Below, piece after piece: positions 1 through 6,659 of a stretch of DNA of 12,237 nt; within the stretch, counting starts at the first letter, position 1; each line of letters opens with the position of its first letter. A program made the translations under genes and the position numbers. Below the pieces are notes generated by a model that ran no database searches, was not told where the DNA came from, and saw nothing but the letters and a program-made list of their open reading frames with translations. Source of the stretch: Nitrospinae bacterium CG22_combo_CG10-13_8_21_14_all_47_10 (GTDB taxonomy: Bacteria > Nitrospinota > Nitrospinia > Nitrospinales > VA-1). The stretch spans positions 1-12,237 of the forward strand of contig PCTK01000077.1 of the NCBI GenBank assembly GCA_002786505.1. Reading direction: 5' to 3'.

Positions 1-6
1 ATCGTA

Positions 7-44
7 TTGTCATCCTGATGAGCCTTGGCGAAGAAGGATCTCGC
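7..44. repeat. Dispersed-repeat-like imperfect palindrome
   Basis: The stretch contains TGTCATCCTGA (9-19) and, after a short interruption, GCGAAG and AAGGATCT (34-41). The arms ATCCT (12-16) and AGGAT (35-39) can pair, with a smaller GCC/GGC pairing inside. From memory, this resembles a widespread intergenic bacterial repeat of the form TGTCATCCTGAGCGAAGCGAAGGATCT, split here by a few extra bases. Only one copy lies in the window, so its repeat nature rests on family recall and not on internal evidence. It sits in the noncoding region upstream of cmoA; nothing else is recognisable in 1-117. Confidence 0.45.
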
Positions 45-117
45 TTTTTCTCAATACAGAACCACTTACGCAAAGGTCTCATTCCGGAAGGGGGTTCTCT
101 TTTAAATTATTGATTGC

Positions 118-122
118 AGGTG
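118..122 (+). promoter_or_regulatory. Candidate ribosome binding site for cmoA
   Basis: AGGTG matches part of the anti-Shine-Dalgarno complement (GGAGGTGA) and lies 4 nt before the ATT codon at 127. Because it is the 3' portion of the consensus, this spacing is equivalent to a normal distance from the GGAGG core. It supports initiation at 127 and not at the first conventional start codon, GTG 193. The motif is short and could be chance. Confidence 0.45.
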
Positions 123-126
123 CGCC

Positions 127-852
127 ATTTCCAAACGGGATACATTATTTAAAAAGGATACTGCCAGCAGGCCTTTTGAGTTCGATGAGTCGGTGGCAAA
201 TGTATTCGAAGACATGCTGGAACGGAGTGTTCCCATGTACCAGGAATGCCAGTCATTGGCCGTACACTGGTGCGCCAAGTTCGCCAAGGCCAACACTTCC
301 GTCTACGACCTGGGTTGTTCCACCGGCACCTTGCTTCTTAAACTGGCCAAATTGTTAGACAGCAACAAGGGCATCGCCCTGCATGGTGTAGACAACTCCA
401 CAGCTATGCTCGAAAAATCCCGCGAAACACTCAAGCAGTCACCGATCCCCTGCGAACTCTTTGAGGCAGATTTAAACCAGGGAATTTCTATCAAAAACGC
501 ATCGGTGGTGGTGATGAACTATACCCTGCAATTTGTATTACCGGAAAACAGGGTTCCTCTGTTAAGGAATATCTTTGAAGGTCTGGTTCCCGGAGGGTCC
601 CTCGTTCTCATTGAAAAAATAAAAAGCGGTATCCCTGAACTGGACCAGACTTTTATCGACTTTCACCACCAGTTTAAGCGAGACCGGGGATATTCCAATC
701 TGGAGATTTCCAGAAAACGAGAGGCCCTCGAAAATGTGCTCATCCCCTGGACGGTGGAGGAAAACCTCAGCCTCATTGAAAAAGCAGGCTTCCCCACAGT
801 GGACCTGTTTTTTAAATGGAACAACTTTGCCGGATTTATTGCTTTGAATTAG
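127..852 (+). CDS. cmoA: Carboxy-S-adenosyl-L-methionine synthase CmoA
   Basis: CmoA converts S-adenosyl-methionine and prephenate to carboxy-SAM, which CmoB uses to make 5-oxyacetyluridine (cmo5U) at position 34 of certain tRNAs in the cytoplasm. The protein shows a class I methyltransferase fold: glycine motif VYDLGCSTGT, then the acidic strand end VDNSTAMLE, the family-typical NYTLQF, and KREALENV. The arginine of that last motif is residue 198 from this start and corresponds to E. coli Arg199, which I recall as contacting the carboxyl group. The frame is open from a stop at 103 and has no ATG, GTG, TTG or CTG before GTG 193. However, residues encoded upstream of 193 (SKRDTLF, then FDESVANVF) align with the E. 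coli N-terminus (MSHRDTLF, FDERVAEVF). ATT 127 sits exactly at the Met1 position and gives 241 aa, against 247 in E. coli. A start at GTG 193 would drop 22 conserved residues. Function is sure; the start is inferred. No cmoB is visible in the window. Confidence 0.9.
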   Translation: MSKRDTLFKKDTASRPFEFDESVANVFEDMLERSVPMYQECQSLAVHWCAKFAKANTSVYDLGCSTGTLLLKLAKLLDSNKGIALHGVDNSTAMLEKSRETLKQSPIPCELFEADLNQGISIKNASVVVMNYTLQFVLPENRVPLLRNIFEGLVPGGSLVLIEKIKSGIPELDQTFIDFHHQFKRDRGYSNLEISRKREALENVLIPWTVEENLSLIEKAGFPTVDLFFKWNNFAGFIALN

Positions 853-915
853 AAACTATTGTATTCTTATTAACTCCAGTGGGAAACACCGGTAGCGTTA
901 TTTGAAGGTGAATCA

Positions 916-920
916 AGAGG
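916..920 (+). promoter_or_regulatory. Ribosome binding site for the FmdB-like gene
   Basis: AGAGG lies 8 nt before ATG 929. It selects this start over an in-frame TTG at 902, which would add nine residues not expected in the family. Confidence 0.6.
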
Positions 921-928
921 ACTCAGCC

Positions 929-1123
929 ATGCCCAATTACGATCATACCTGCGAAAAATGTAAAAAAGATTTCGTGATCGAAATGAAAATTTCAGAAGTG
1001 GACACAAAAAAGGTAACTTGCCCTGAATGTGGATCTAAAAAGGTATCACGCAACGTGACCAACAACACGTTTTGGAGCGAAAGCATTGACCGTTACAATT
1101 ATTCCAAAACCAACAACAATTAA
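929..1123 (+). CDS. FmdB-family small zinc ribbon protein
   Basis: This is a 64-residue protein beginning MPNYDHTCEKC, close to the MPxYxYxCxxC opening of the FmdB/CxxC-CxxC regulatory-type family. Two CxxC pairs (Cys8/Cys11 and Cys31/Cys34, the second as CPECGSKKV) should bind one zinc ion. After the second knuckle comes a polar, asparagine-rich tail. The first knuckle reads CEKCKKDF, without the usual glycine after its second cysteine. The family was named after a putative formamidase regulator, but a molecular role has not been established, so none is assigned. A good ribosome binding site supports ATG 929. The stop is 18 nt from the radical SAM gene, so the two are probably co-transcribed. 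Confidence 0.85.
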   Translation: MPNYDHTCEKCKKDFVIEMKISEVDTKKVTCPECGSKKVSRNVTNNTFWSESIDRYNYSKTNNN

Positions 1124-1141
1124 TTCCTGTAATAACCAGAT

Positions 1142-2272
1142 ATGTTGACTCAGGTTCAGCCCGGCACCCAAAAGTTTCCCGGTCGCTTTGGCGAACTGGT
1201 CCAGTTTCCCCTGCAACGTATACATATAGAATTAACCAACGTCTGCAATTTTGACTGCACCTTTTGCCCCAAGCAGGAAATGACCCGCCATTATGAATAT
1301 ATGGATTTCGAAAGGGTCTGTGGAATCATTGACGAGATCGCCGAATACAAAATGGCGGAAAAGATCACCTTCCATGTTATGGGCGAACCCTTCATGCATC
1401 CCCGCTTTTTTGAAATTCTTGATTATGCCGCGCAATTAGGCGTAAAGACCGGAATCACCACAAACGGAACTTACCTTGATGAAGAGATGGCCATCAAGCT
1501 GGAAAAAGTTACCGCGTCTCAGGTGAATATATCCCTGCAAACTCCGGACGAAGAATCTTACAAAACCCGCAAGTCCCGGCGGATGAAATTTGATGAATAT
1601 CATAATCGTATTTTACAGTTCATTGAAGGTTGCCTGAAGCAGGAGAAACCACCAAAAATAAAAGTTCATTTCCTTAATACTTCCATCAAATCCGAAGTAC
1701 CCGGTGAAGACTGGACAGTGGGAACAATGAGCGTCATCAACAACACCAGGGAACTGCGCAAAACATTCCGCTATTGGGCGGGAGAGGTTCACAAAATCTG
1801 CCCCCCTCTTAATGAAGGAAAACGTTTGGAGGTTGAGAAGAAGATTGATAAACTTTCCGCTTTCAAGTGGAACGTGGTGGAAGTGGCGCCTAATATTTTT
1901 TTCGAGACCTACATTCTCAACACTTGGGGCAACGCATTTGCCGAGGGCGGAGAGGTGGTCCCCTCTAAAACCGGTTATTGCAGTGCGCTGACCGACCACT
2001 TCGCTATTTTATGCAGTGGAGATTTGATTTACTGCTGTGTCGATTACGATGGCAAGACCAAGGCTGGGAATGTATTCGAAAGTTCAATCACGGAAATCCT
2101 GAACACCCAGCCGGTCATCGATGCGGTGGAAGGATTTAAAAATAATAAGGTAGTGCACCCTCATTGCCAAAAATGTTTAGGAGGGAGTACCTGGTTTAAA
2201 TCAGTGGTAAATCGATTAGGTTCAATCATAATCTGGAAATACCTCAAGAAATTCTTTTATAAAACAAGCTAA
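1142..2272 (+). CDS. Radical SAM/SPASM domain protein, unknown substrate
   Basis: This 376-residue protein has the radical SAM cluster CxxxCxxC (Cys35, Cys39, Cys42, in TNVCNFDCTFCPK). It also has the GEP motif at 81-83 and TTNG at 106-109, both involved in holding SAM in this superfamily. The C-terminal part has spaced cysteines (Cys280, Cys291, Cys298, Cys299, Cys342, Cys345) around GYC, LCSGDLIYCC and HCQKC. This is the pattern of a SPASM auxiliary iron-sulfur domain. Between about 180 and 275 lies a charged insert with no motif I recognise. The short hydrophobic-basic tail (residues 360-374, SIIIWKYLKKFF) could be an amphipathic helix. ATG 1142 has no obvious Shine-Dalgarno. SPASM enzymes modify peptides or proteins, or act in cell-surface and cofactor pathways; no candidate precursor peptide is visible nearby. 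The neighbouring zinc ribbon protein does not define a substrate. Confidence 0.85.
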   Translation: MLTQVQPGTQKFPGRFGELVQFPLQRIHIELTNVCNFDCTFCPKQEMTRHYEYMDFERVCGIIDEIAEYKMAEKITFHVMGEPFMHPRFFEILDYAAQLGVKTGITTNGTYLDEEMAIKLEKVTASQVNISLQTPDEESYKTRKSRRMKFDEYHNRILQFIEGCLKQEKPPKIKVHFLNTSIKSEVPGEDWTVGTMSVINNTRELRKTFRYWAGEVHKICPPLNEGKRLEVEKKIDKLSAFKWNVVEVAPNIFFETYILNTWGNAFAEGGEVVPSKTGYCSALTDHFAILCSGDLIYCCVDYDGKTKAGNVFESSITEILNTQPVIDAVEGFKNNKVVHPHCQKCLGGSTWFKSVVNRLGSIIIWKYLKKFFYKTS

Positions 2273-2278
2273 AACAGT

Positions 2279-2355
2279 CGGGATGTAGCGCAGTCTGGTA
2301 GCGTACCTGCTTCGGGAGTAGGGGGTCGGAGGTTCAAATCCTCTCATCCCGACCA
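2279..2355 (+). tRNA. tRNA-Pro (anticodon CGG)
   Basis: A full 77-nt cloverleaf can be drawn. The acceptor stem is CGGGATG/CATCCCG. The D stem is GCGC/GCGT. The anticodon stem CCTGC/GTAGG holds the loop TTCGGGA, giving anticodon CGG, which reads proline codon CCG. A short variable region follows, then the T arm GGAGG-TTCAAAT-CCTCT, discriminator A and an encoded CCA end. The gene begins 6 nt after the radical SAM stop, so it is probably released from the same primary transcript by processing. Position 34 is C, so this tRNA cannot itself receive the cmo5U modification supplied by CmoA. A T-rich run (2357-2370) follows without a clear separate terminator hairpin. Confidence 0.95.
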
Positions 2356-2394
2356 GTTTTCTCTTTTTTCCTTCCTGATCCAAACACTCATTAA

Positions 2395-2424
2395 TTGACA
2401 AATATTAATTTTAACAACTGCAAT
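2395..2424 (+). promoter_or_regulatory. Candidate sigma70-type promoter for the ABC-F gene
   Basis: TTGACA at 2395-2400 is a perfect -35 hexamer. TGCAAT at 2419-2424, with an 18-bp spacer, matches four of six bases of the -10 consensus. Transcription would start near 2431, about four bases before ATG 2435, giving an almost leaderless message. This fits the absence of a Shine-Dalgarno there. The -10 is weak and the region is AT-rich, so chance is possible. Confidence 0.35.
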
Positions 2425-2434
2425 TTAATCCGTA

Positions 2435-4015
2435 ATGATCATAGCTAGCAATCTGGAAAAATCATTTGGGCCTCAGACCTTGTTTGAGGATGTGTCTTTT
2501 CTTATCAATAAAGGTGAGCGCATTGGGTTGGTCGGTAAAAATGGTACCGGCAAATCCACTCTGTTCAAAATGATTCTGGGCCAGGAAAAACAGGACTCGG
2601 GAATCATTTCAACCCCCAAGGGCTACAGGATTGGCGCCTTGGAACAGCATATTCGCTTCACCAAGCCTACTGTTCTTGATGAATGCATTCAAGCCCTGCC
2701 CCCTGAAAAACAATGGGATCATTATAAAGCGGAGATCATCCTTTCGGGTCTGGGTTTTTCCGAACAGGATTTCCACAAAGACCCCTCCACCTTCAGTGGC
2801 GGTTTTCAGGTACGGATCAACCTTTGTAAAGCGTTGTTGGCCGACCCCAATATGCTTTTACTGGATGAACCCACCAACTATCTCGATATCATTTCTCTCC
2901 GTTGGCTCAGGGACTACCTGAACAAATGGCCGGGAGAAATGATGCTCATCACCCACGACCGCGATTTCATGGATAAAGTCTCCACCCACACGCTGGGCCT
3001 GCATCGAAAACAAGCCAGGAAAGTCAGTGGCGATACCATTAAATTCTATGAAATGATTATCCAGGAGGAAGAAACCTACGAGCAAACCCGGAAAAACCTG
3101 GAGAACAAGCGCAAGGAAATGCAGGCGCTAGTAGACCGGTTTCGCGCCAAGGCCTCCAAAGCCACAATGGCCCAGTCGCGATTAAAGATGATGGAAAAAA
3201 TGGGAACTATGGAAAAGCTCGACACTGAGAAGAATCTGGGGTTCAGATTCAATCATCTCCCCTGCCCTGGAAAAATGATCATGAATATAAAGGGTCTTTC
3301 TTTTTCCTACGATGGCAAGAATGATATATTTTCAAATATCTCGTTTTCCATTGGCCGAAGGGACCGCATAGGGATCATCGGAGCGAATGGGAAAGGTAAA
3401 TCGACTCTATTAAATTGCCTGGCAGAGGAACTGACACCGAGATCAGGTTCCATCATGAAGCATCCCTCCACCCGCATCGGCCATTTTGGCCAGACCAATA
3501 TTGACCGGCTCGAACCTCAAAACAAAGTCCTGGATGAAATACTGCGTTCCAACCCGAATCTGTCCCTGCAAGCCGCCCACAGTATTTGCGGAGCCATGAT
3601 GTTTGAGGGTGACCTGAGTAAAAAAAAGGTAAGGGTGTTATCCGGAGGAGAAAGAAGCCGCGTTTTGTTGGGAAAAATTATTTCCCATCCTACCAACCTG
3701 TTACTTTTGGACGAGCCTACTCACCATCTGGATGTTGAGTCTATTGAGGCCTTGATCGAAGAGTTGAACGATTACGCCGGTGCCCTGGTGATAGTTACCC
3801 ATTCCGAACTTATTCTTAAAACTTTGGCTGAAAACCTGATTATTTTCCATCAGGGCCGGGCAGAATATTTTCATGGCGGATACGACGATTTCCTTGAAAA
3901 AGTGGGTTGGGAGGGAGAACCGACTACACAAAAAAAAGTGAAAACTAAAATCAATAAAAAGGAAGCCCGAAAACTACGGGCCCTGGAACGCCAAAAAACC
4001 CAGGCATACCAATAA
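2435..4015 (+). CDS. ABC-F family ATPase (Uup/YheS-like)
   Basis: This 526-residue protein has two ABC ATPase domains and no membrane segments, the layout of ABC-F proteins that bind the ribosomal E site and help translation. Domain 1 has Walker A GKNGTGKST (34-42), signature FSGGF (120-124), Walker B LLLDEP (141-146) and THDRDF (173-178). A charged coiled-coil linker (about 205-265) includes FRAKASKATMAQSR, typical of the tRNA-interaction arm. Domain 2 has Walker A GANGKGKST (316-324), signature LSGGE (402-406), Walker B LLLLDEP (422-428) and a switch region VTHSELIL (454-461), where most ABC-F proteins have SHDRxFL. The C-terminus is a short lysine/arginine-rich tail. No Shine-Dalgarno is evident at ATG 2435. 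Antibiotic-resistance ABC-F proteins share this layout, but nothing here points to resistance. Assignment to the Uup or YheS subgroup is tentative. Confidence 0.9.
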   Translation: MIIASNLEKSFGPQTLFEDVSFLINKGERIGLVGKNGTGKSTLFKMILGQEKQDSGIISTPKGYRIGALEQHIRFTKPTVLDECIQALPPEKQWDHYKAEIILSGLGFSEQDFHKDPSTFSGGFQVRINLCKALLADPNMLLLDEPTNYLDIISLRWLRDYLNKWPGEMMLITHDRDFMDKVSTHTLGLHRKQARKVSGDTIKFYEMIIQEEETYEQTRKNLENKRKEMQALVDRFRAKASKATMAQSRLKMMEKMGTMEKLDTEKNLGFRFNHLPCPGKMIMNIKGLSFSYDGKNDIFSNISFSIGRRDRIGIIGANGKGKSTLLNCLAEELTPRSGSIMKHPSTRIGHFGQTNIDRLEPQNKVLDEILRSNPNLSLQAAHSICGAMMFEGDLSKKKVRVLSGGERSRVLLGKIISHPTNLLLLDEPTHHLDVESIEALIEELNDYAGALVIVTHSELILKTLAENLIIFHQGRAEYFHGGYDDFLEKVGWEGEPTTQKKVKTKINKKEARKLRALERQKTQAYQ

Positions 4016-4098
4016 TCAAATCTTTAAAAACATATCCTTTTCCAAGTCCGATAATTATTGACCATTTCTGCAAAGTCGCTGGCAGGGGTTTCTCTAAT

Positions 4099-4170
4099 AT
4101 GGTAAAAAGTAATAGTAACGTTTGGGCACAGGCCGCAAACTTTCAATCTCGACTTCCACAGCTTATTTAG
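4099..4170 (+). CDS. Possible 23-codon leader ORF upstream of glgP
   Basis: ATG 4099 opens a 23-codon reading frame that ends in TAG at 4168-4170, 11 nt before the likely glgP start. AGGGG (4084-4088) lies 10 nt upstream as a plausible ribosome binding site, whereas glgP itself has none that I can see. The product (MVKSNSNVWAQAANF, then eight more residues) matches nothing I recognise. If translated, it could couple ribosomes to glgP. A short chance ORF is equally likely. The rest of the 166-nt gap (4016-4181) shows no convincing promoter or terminator. Confidence 0.25.
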   Translation: MVKSNSNVWAQAANFQSRLPQLI

Positions 4171-4181
4171 ACACCTCTTAT

Positions 4182-6659
4182 ATGATGGACAGAATTCAAC
4201 AAGGCCCGGGTCCAATTACCAAAGAATCCCTCAAGCTTTGGTTCAAGCATCACCTGAAATATACCTTGGCAGACGATAAATTTTCTGCGACCCAAATGGA
4301 TCATTTTATCAGCCTGGCGTTATCGGTCCGGGATCATCTGGTTAATAAATGGCTGGCAACTCAGCAATCCTATTATGAAAATAATGTAAAGAGGGTTTAC
4401 TACCTTTCCATGGAGTTTCTAATTGGTCGGCTACTGACCAACAACCTCATCAACCTCGGGCTCTATGATGAATATAAAATGGCTCTGGAGGAACTGGGGC
4501 ACGATATTCGGGAAATGGAGGAGGCAGAAGTCGAAGCGGGGCTGGGAAATGGAGGTCTTGGCCGCCTTGCATCCTGTTTCCTTGACTCTATTGCAACTTT
4601 GGGTATTCCCGGATACGGCTATGGAATCCGTTATGAATTTGGAATATTTTACCAGAAGATAATCAAAGGTTATCAGGTTGAAACGGCGGACAACTGGCTA
4701 CGGGTGGGTAATCCTTGGGAGATCCCCAGACCGCGTTCGCTGTTTCCAGTCAGGTTCTATGGTCACGTGGAAACCACCCAAAACGCACAAGGAGAAAAGG
4801 AGTATAAATGGGTCGACACTCAGGATGTCATGGCCATGGCTTATGACATTCCCATTCCCGGCTATAGAAATGATACCGTCAACAATCTTCGCCTGTGGAG
4901 TGCCCGGTCAAGCCGGGAACTGGAGTTGGATTTTTTCCAGGCCGGTGATTATTTCCAGGCTGTTCAAAACAAGCACGAAAGCGAAATAATTTCCAAGGTA
5001 TTATATCCGGCCGACCACAATCAATTAGGCAAAGAACTCCGCTTCAAGCAGGAATATTTTTTCGTTTGCGCCTCCCTGAGCGACATCATCCGGCGTTACA
5101 AAAAGCGGCATGATTCCTTTGATGAATTCAGCGACAAGGTCGCCATTCAATTGAACGACACCCACCCGGCATTGGCCATTGCTGAGCTAATGCGGATTCT
5201 GTTGGATATTGAAAAGATGCCCTGGGCCAAAGCCTGGAAAATAACCGTCAACACCTTCTCGTTCACCAACCACACCATTCTTCCTGAAGCGTTGGAAAAA
5301 TGGTCGATTGATTTGTTCAGGAGGGTTTTGCCCCGGCATCTGGATATTATTTTTGAAATCAACCAATACTTTTTGGAGCAGGTACAGGAACACTACCCAG
5401 GTGATGTTCAAAAAATGAGCAGAATGTCCCTCATTGAGGAGAACCATACTAAATATATACGCATGGCAAACCTCTCCATTGTTGGCAGTCACTCCACAAA
5501 TGGCGTAGCAAAACTTCATACCAGTATCCTCCAGAAAGAAGTATTTTCCGACTTTAATGAAATGTTTCCCGGCCGGTTTAACAATAAAACCAACGGCATT
5601 ACCCCACGCCGTTGGCTGAAAGCCTGTAATCCTGGATTATCCGCATTGATCACGGATTATATTGGCGAGGGATGGATCCGGGATTTATCAGAAATTAAAG
5701 CGCTTGAGAAATATGTTAACGAACCTCAACTCATTGACCGTTGGAAAAAAGCAAAACACGATAACAAGAAGCGTTTGGCGTGGTATGTAAAAGATACTAT
5801 GAATGAAGACATTGATCCCGACACGCTATTCGAGACCCAAATCAAGCGTATTCATGAATATAAAAGACAGACCTTAAGTATTTTGTATGCCATCTCACTG
5901 TATAATCGCCTGCGCAAAAATCCTGATAGCATTGGCACACCCAGAACACCAAGAACCATTATGTTCTCTGGCAAGGCCGCGCCGGGTTATGCTATGGCCA
6001 AGTTAATCGTAAAACTAATTAACAGCATAGCTGGTACAATCAATGCCGACCCCCTTGTGCATGGAAAATTGAAAGTATTATTTTTGCCCAATTACTCCGT
6101 GACTCTTGCAGAAAAAATCATTCCAGCCTCGGACCTTTCCGTACAAATTTCCACCGCCGGTATGGAAGCCTCCGGTACAGGCAATATGAAACTCTCCCTC
6201 AATGGGGCCTTAACGGTGGGAACTCTTGATGGAGCAAATATTGAAATTATGGAAGAGGTAGGAAAGGAAAACATCTACATATTCGGGTTGAACGCCGATG
6301 AAGTGATGGAGAAGAAACAATCCGGCTACAGTCCCAGAGAGGTTTACAACCAAAATCCGGAATTACGAGAGGTTCTGGATATGATCCACCAGGGTTATTT
6401 TTGTGTCCAACAGCGCAACCTCTTTCATCCCATCGTGGAAAGCCTGCTGAATGAAGGGGATCATTACATGGTTCTGGAGGACTTCCAGTCCTACTGTGAC
6501 ATCCAGGATAAAATTGGTGATGCCTATTTGGATGCCGACTCCTGGGCAAAAACATCCATCCTAAATGTATCGCGGATGGGAAAATTTTCCAGTGATCGTT
6601 CTATCAAAGAATATGCGGAAGAGATTTGGAACGTTCCCGTTAACCCCAAGTACCCTTAA
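4182..6659 (+). CDS. glgP: Glycogen/alpha-glucan phosphorylase
   Basis: The enzyme uses inorganic phosphate and pyridoxal phosphate to release glucose-1-phosphate from the non-reducing ends of alpha-1,4-glucan in the cytoplasm. From ATG 4182 it has 825 residues, compared with about 815 in E. coli GlgP. Family landmarks are intact: GLGNGGLGRLASCFLDS (from residue 120), NDTHPALAIAELMRIL, KTNGITPRRWL, IHEYKRQ, and the cofactor segment EASGTGNMKLSLNGA, whose lysine (residue 670) should carry pyridoxal phosphate, followed by GTLDGANIEIMEE. The frame extends upstream to TTG 4122, but those 20 residues are low-complexity and unlike the family. ATG 4182 or 4185 is therefore preferred. There is no N-terminal phosphorylation segment like that of the animal enzyme. 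The stop codon overlaps that of convergent malQ by 4 nt. Confidence 0.95.
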   Translation: MMDRIQQGPGPITKESLKLWFKHHLKYTLADDKFSATQMDHFISLALSVRDHLVNKWLATQQSYYENNVKRVYYLSMEFLIGRLLTNNLINLGLYDEYKMALEELGHDIREMEEAEVEAGLGNGGLGRLASCFLDSIATLGIPGYGYGIRYEFGIFYQKIIKGYQVETADNWLRVGNPWEIPRPRSLFPVRFYGHVETTQNAQGEKEYKWVDTQDVMAMAYDIPIPGYRNDTVNNLRLWSARSSRELELDFFQAGDYFQAVQNKHESEIISKVLYPADHNQLGKELRFKQEYFFVCASLSDIIRRYKKRHDSFDEFSDKVAIQLNDTHPALAIAELMRILLDIEKMPWAKAWKITVNTFSFTNHTILPEALEKWSIDLFRRVLPRHLDIIFEINQYFLEQVQEHYPGDVQKMSRMSLIEENHTKYIRMANLSIVGSHSTNGVAKLHTSILQKEVFSDFNEMFPGRFNNKTNGITPRRWLKACNPGLSALITDYIGEGWIRDLSEIKALEKYVNEPQLIDRWKKAKHDNKKRLAWYVKDTMNEDIDPDTLFETQIKRIHEYKRQTLSILYAISLYNRLRKNPDSIGTPRTPRTIMFSGKAAPGYAMAKLIVKLINSIAGTINADPLVHGKLKVLFLPNYSVTLAEKIIPASDLSVQISTAGMEASGTGNMKLSLNGALTVGTLDGANIEIMEEVGKENIYIFGLNADEVMEKKQSGYSPREVYNQNPELREVLDMIHQGYFCVQQRNLFHPIVESLLNEGDHYMVLEDFQSYCDIQDKIGDAYLDADSWAKTSILNVSRMGKFSSDRSIKEYAEEIWNVPVNPKYP

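Noticed and set aside
110..358. TTG-started open frame overlapping the cmoA start
   Set aside because: The product does not resemble CmoA or any family I know, and the CmoA-homologous residues are in a different frame. It is kept only as a hint of a possible indel.
1613..1999. 128-codon minus-strand open frame
   Set aside because: It lies wholly antisense to the radical SAM gene, whose frame carries clear motifs; the antisense product has no recognisable domain.
127..2355. cmoA and tRNA-Pro as an enzyme-substrate pair
   Set aside because: The tRNA anticodon is CGG with C at position 34, so it cannot carry the uridine-34 modification that CmoA supports.
4058..4100. TTGACC and TAATAT as a glgP promoter
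   Set aside because: The boxes are 31 bp apart, far from the usual 16-18, and neither has a suitable partner at normal spacing.
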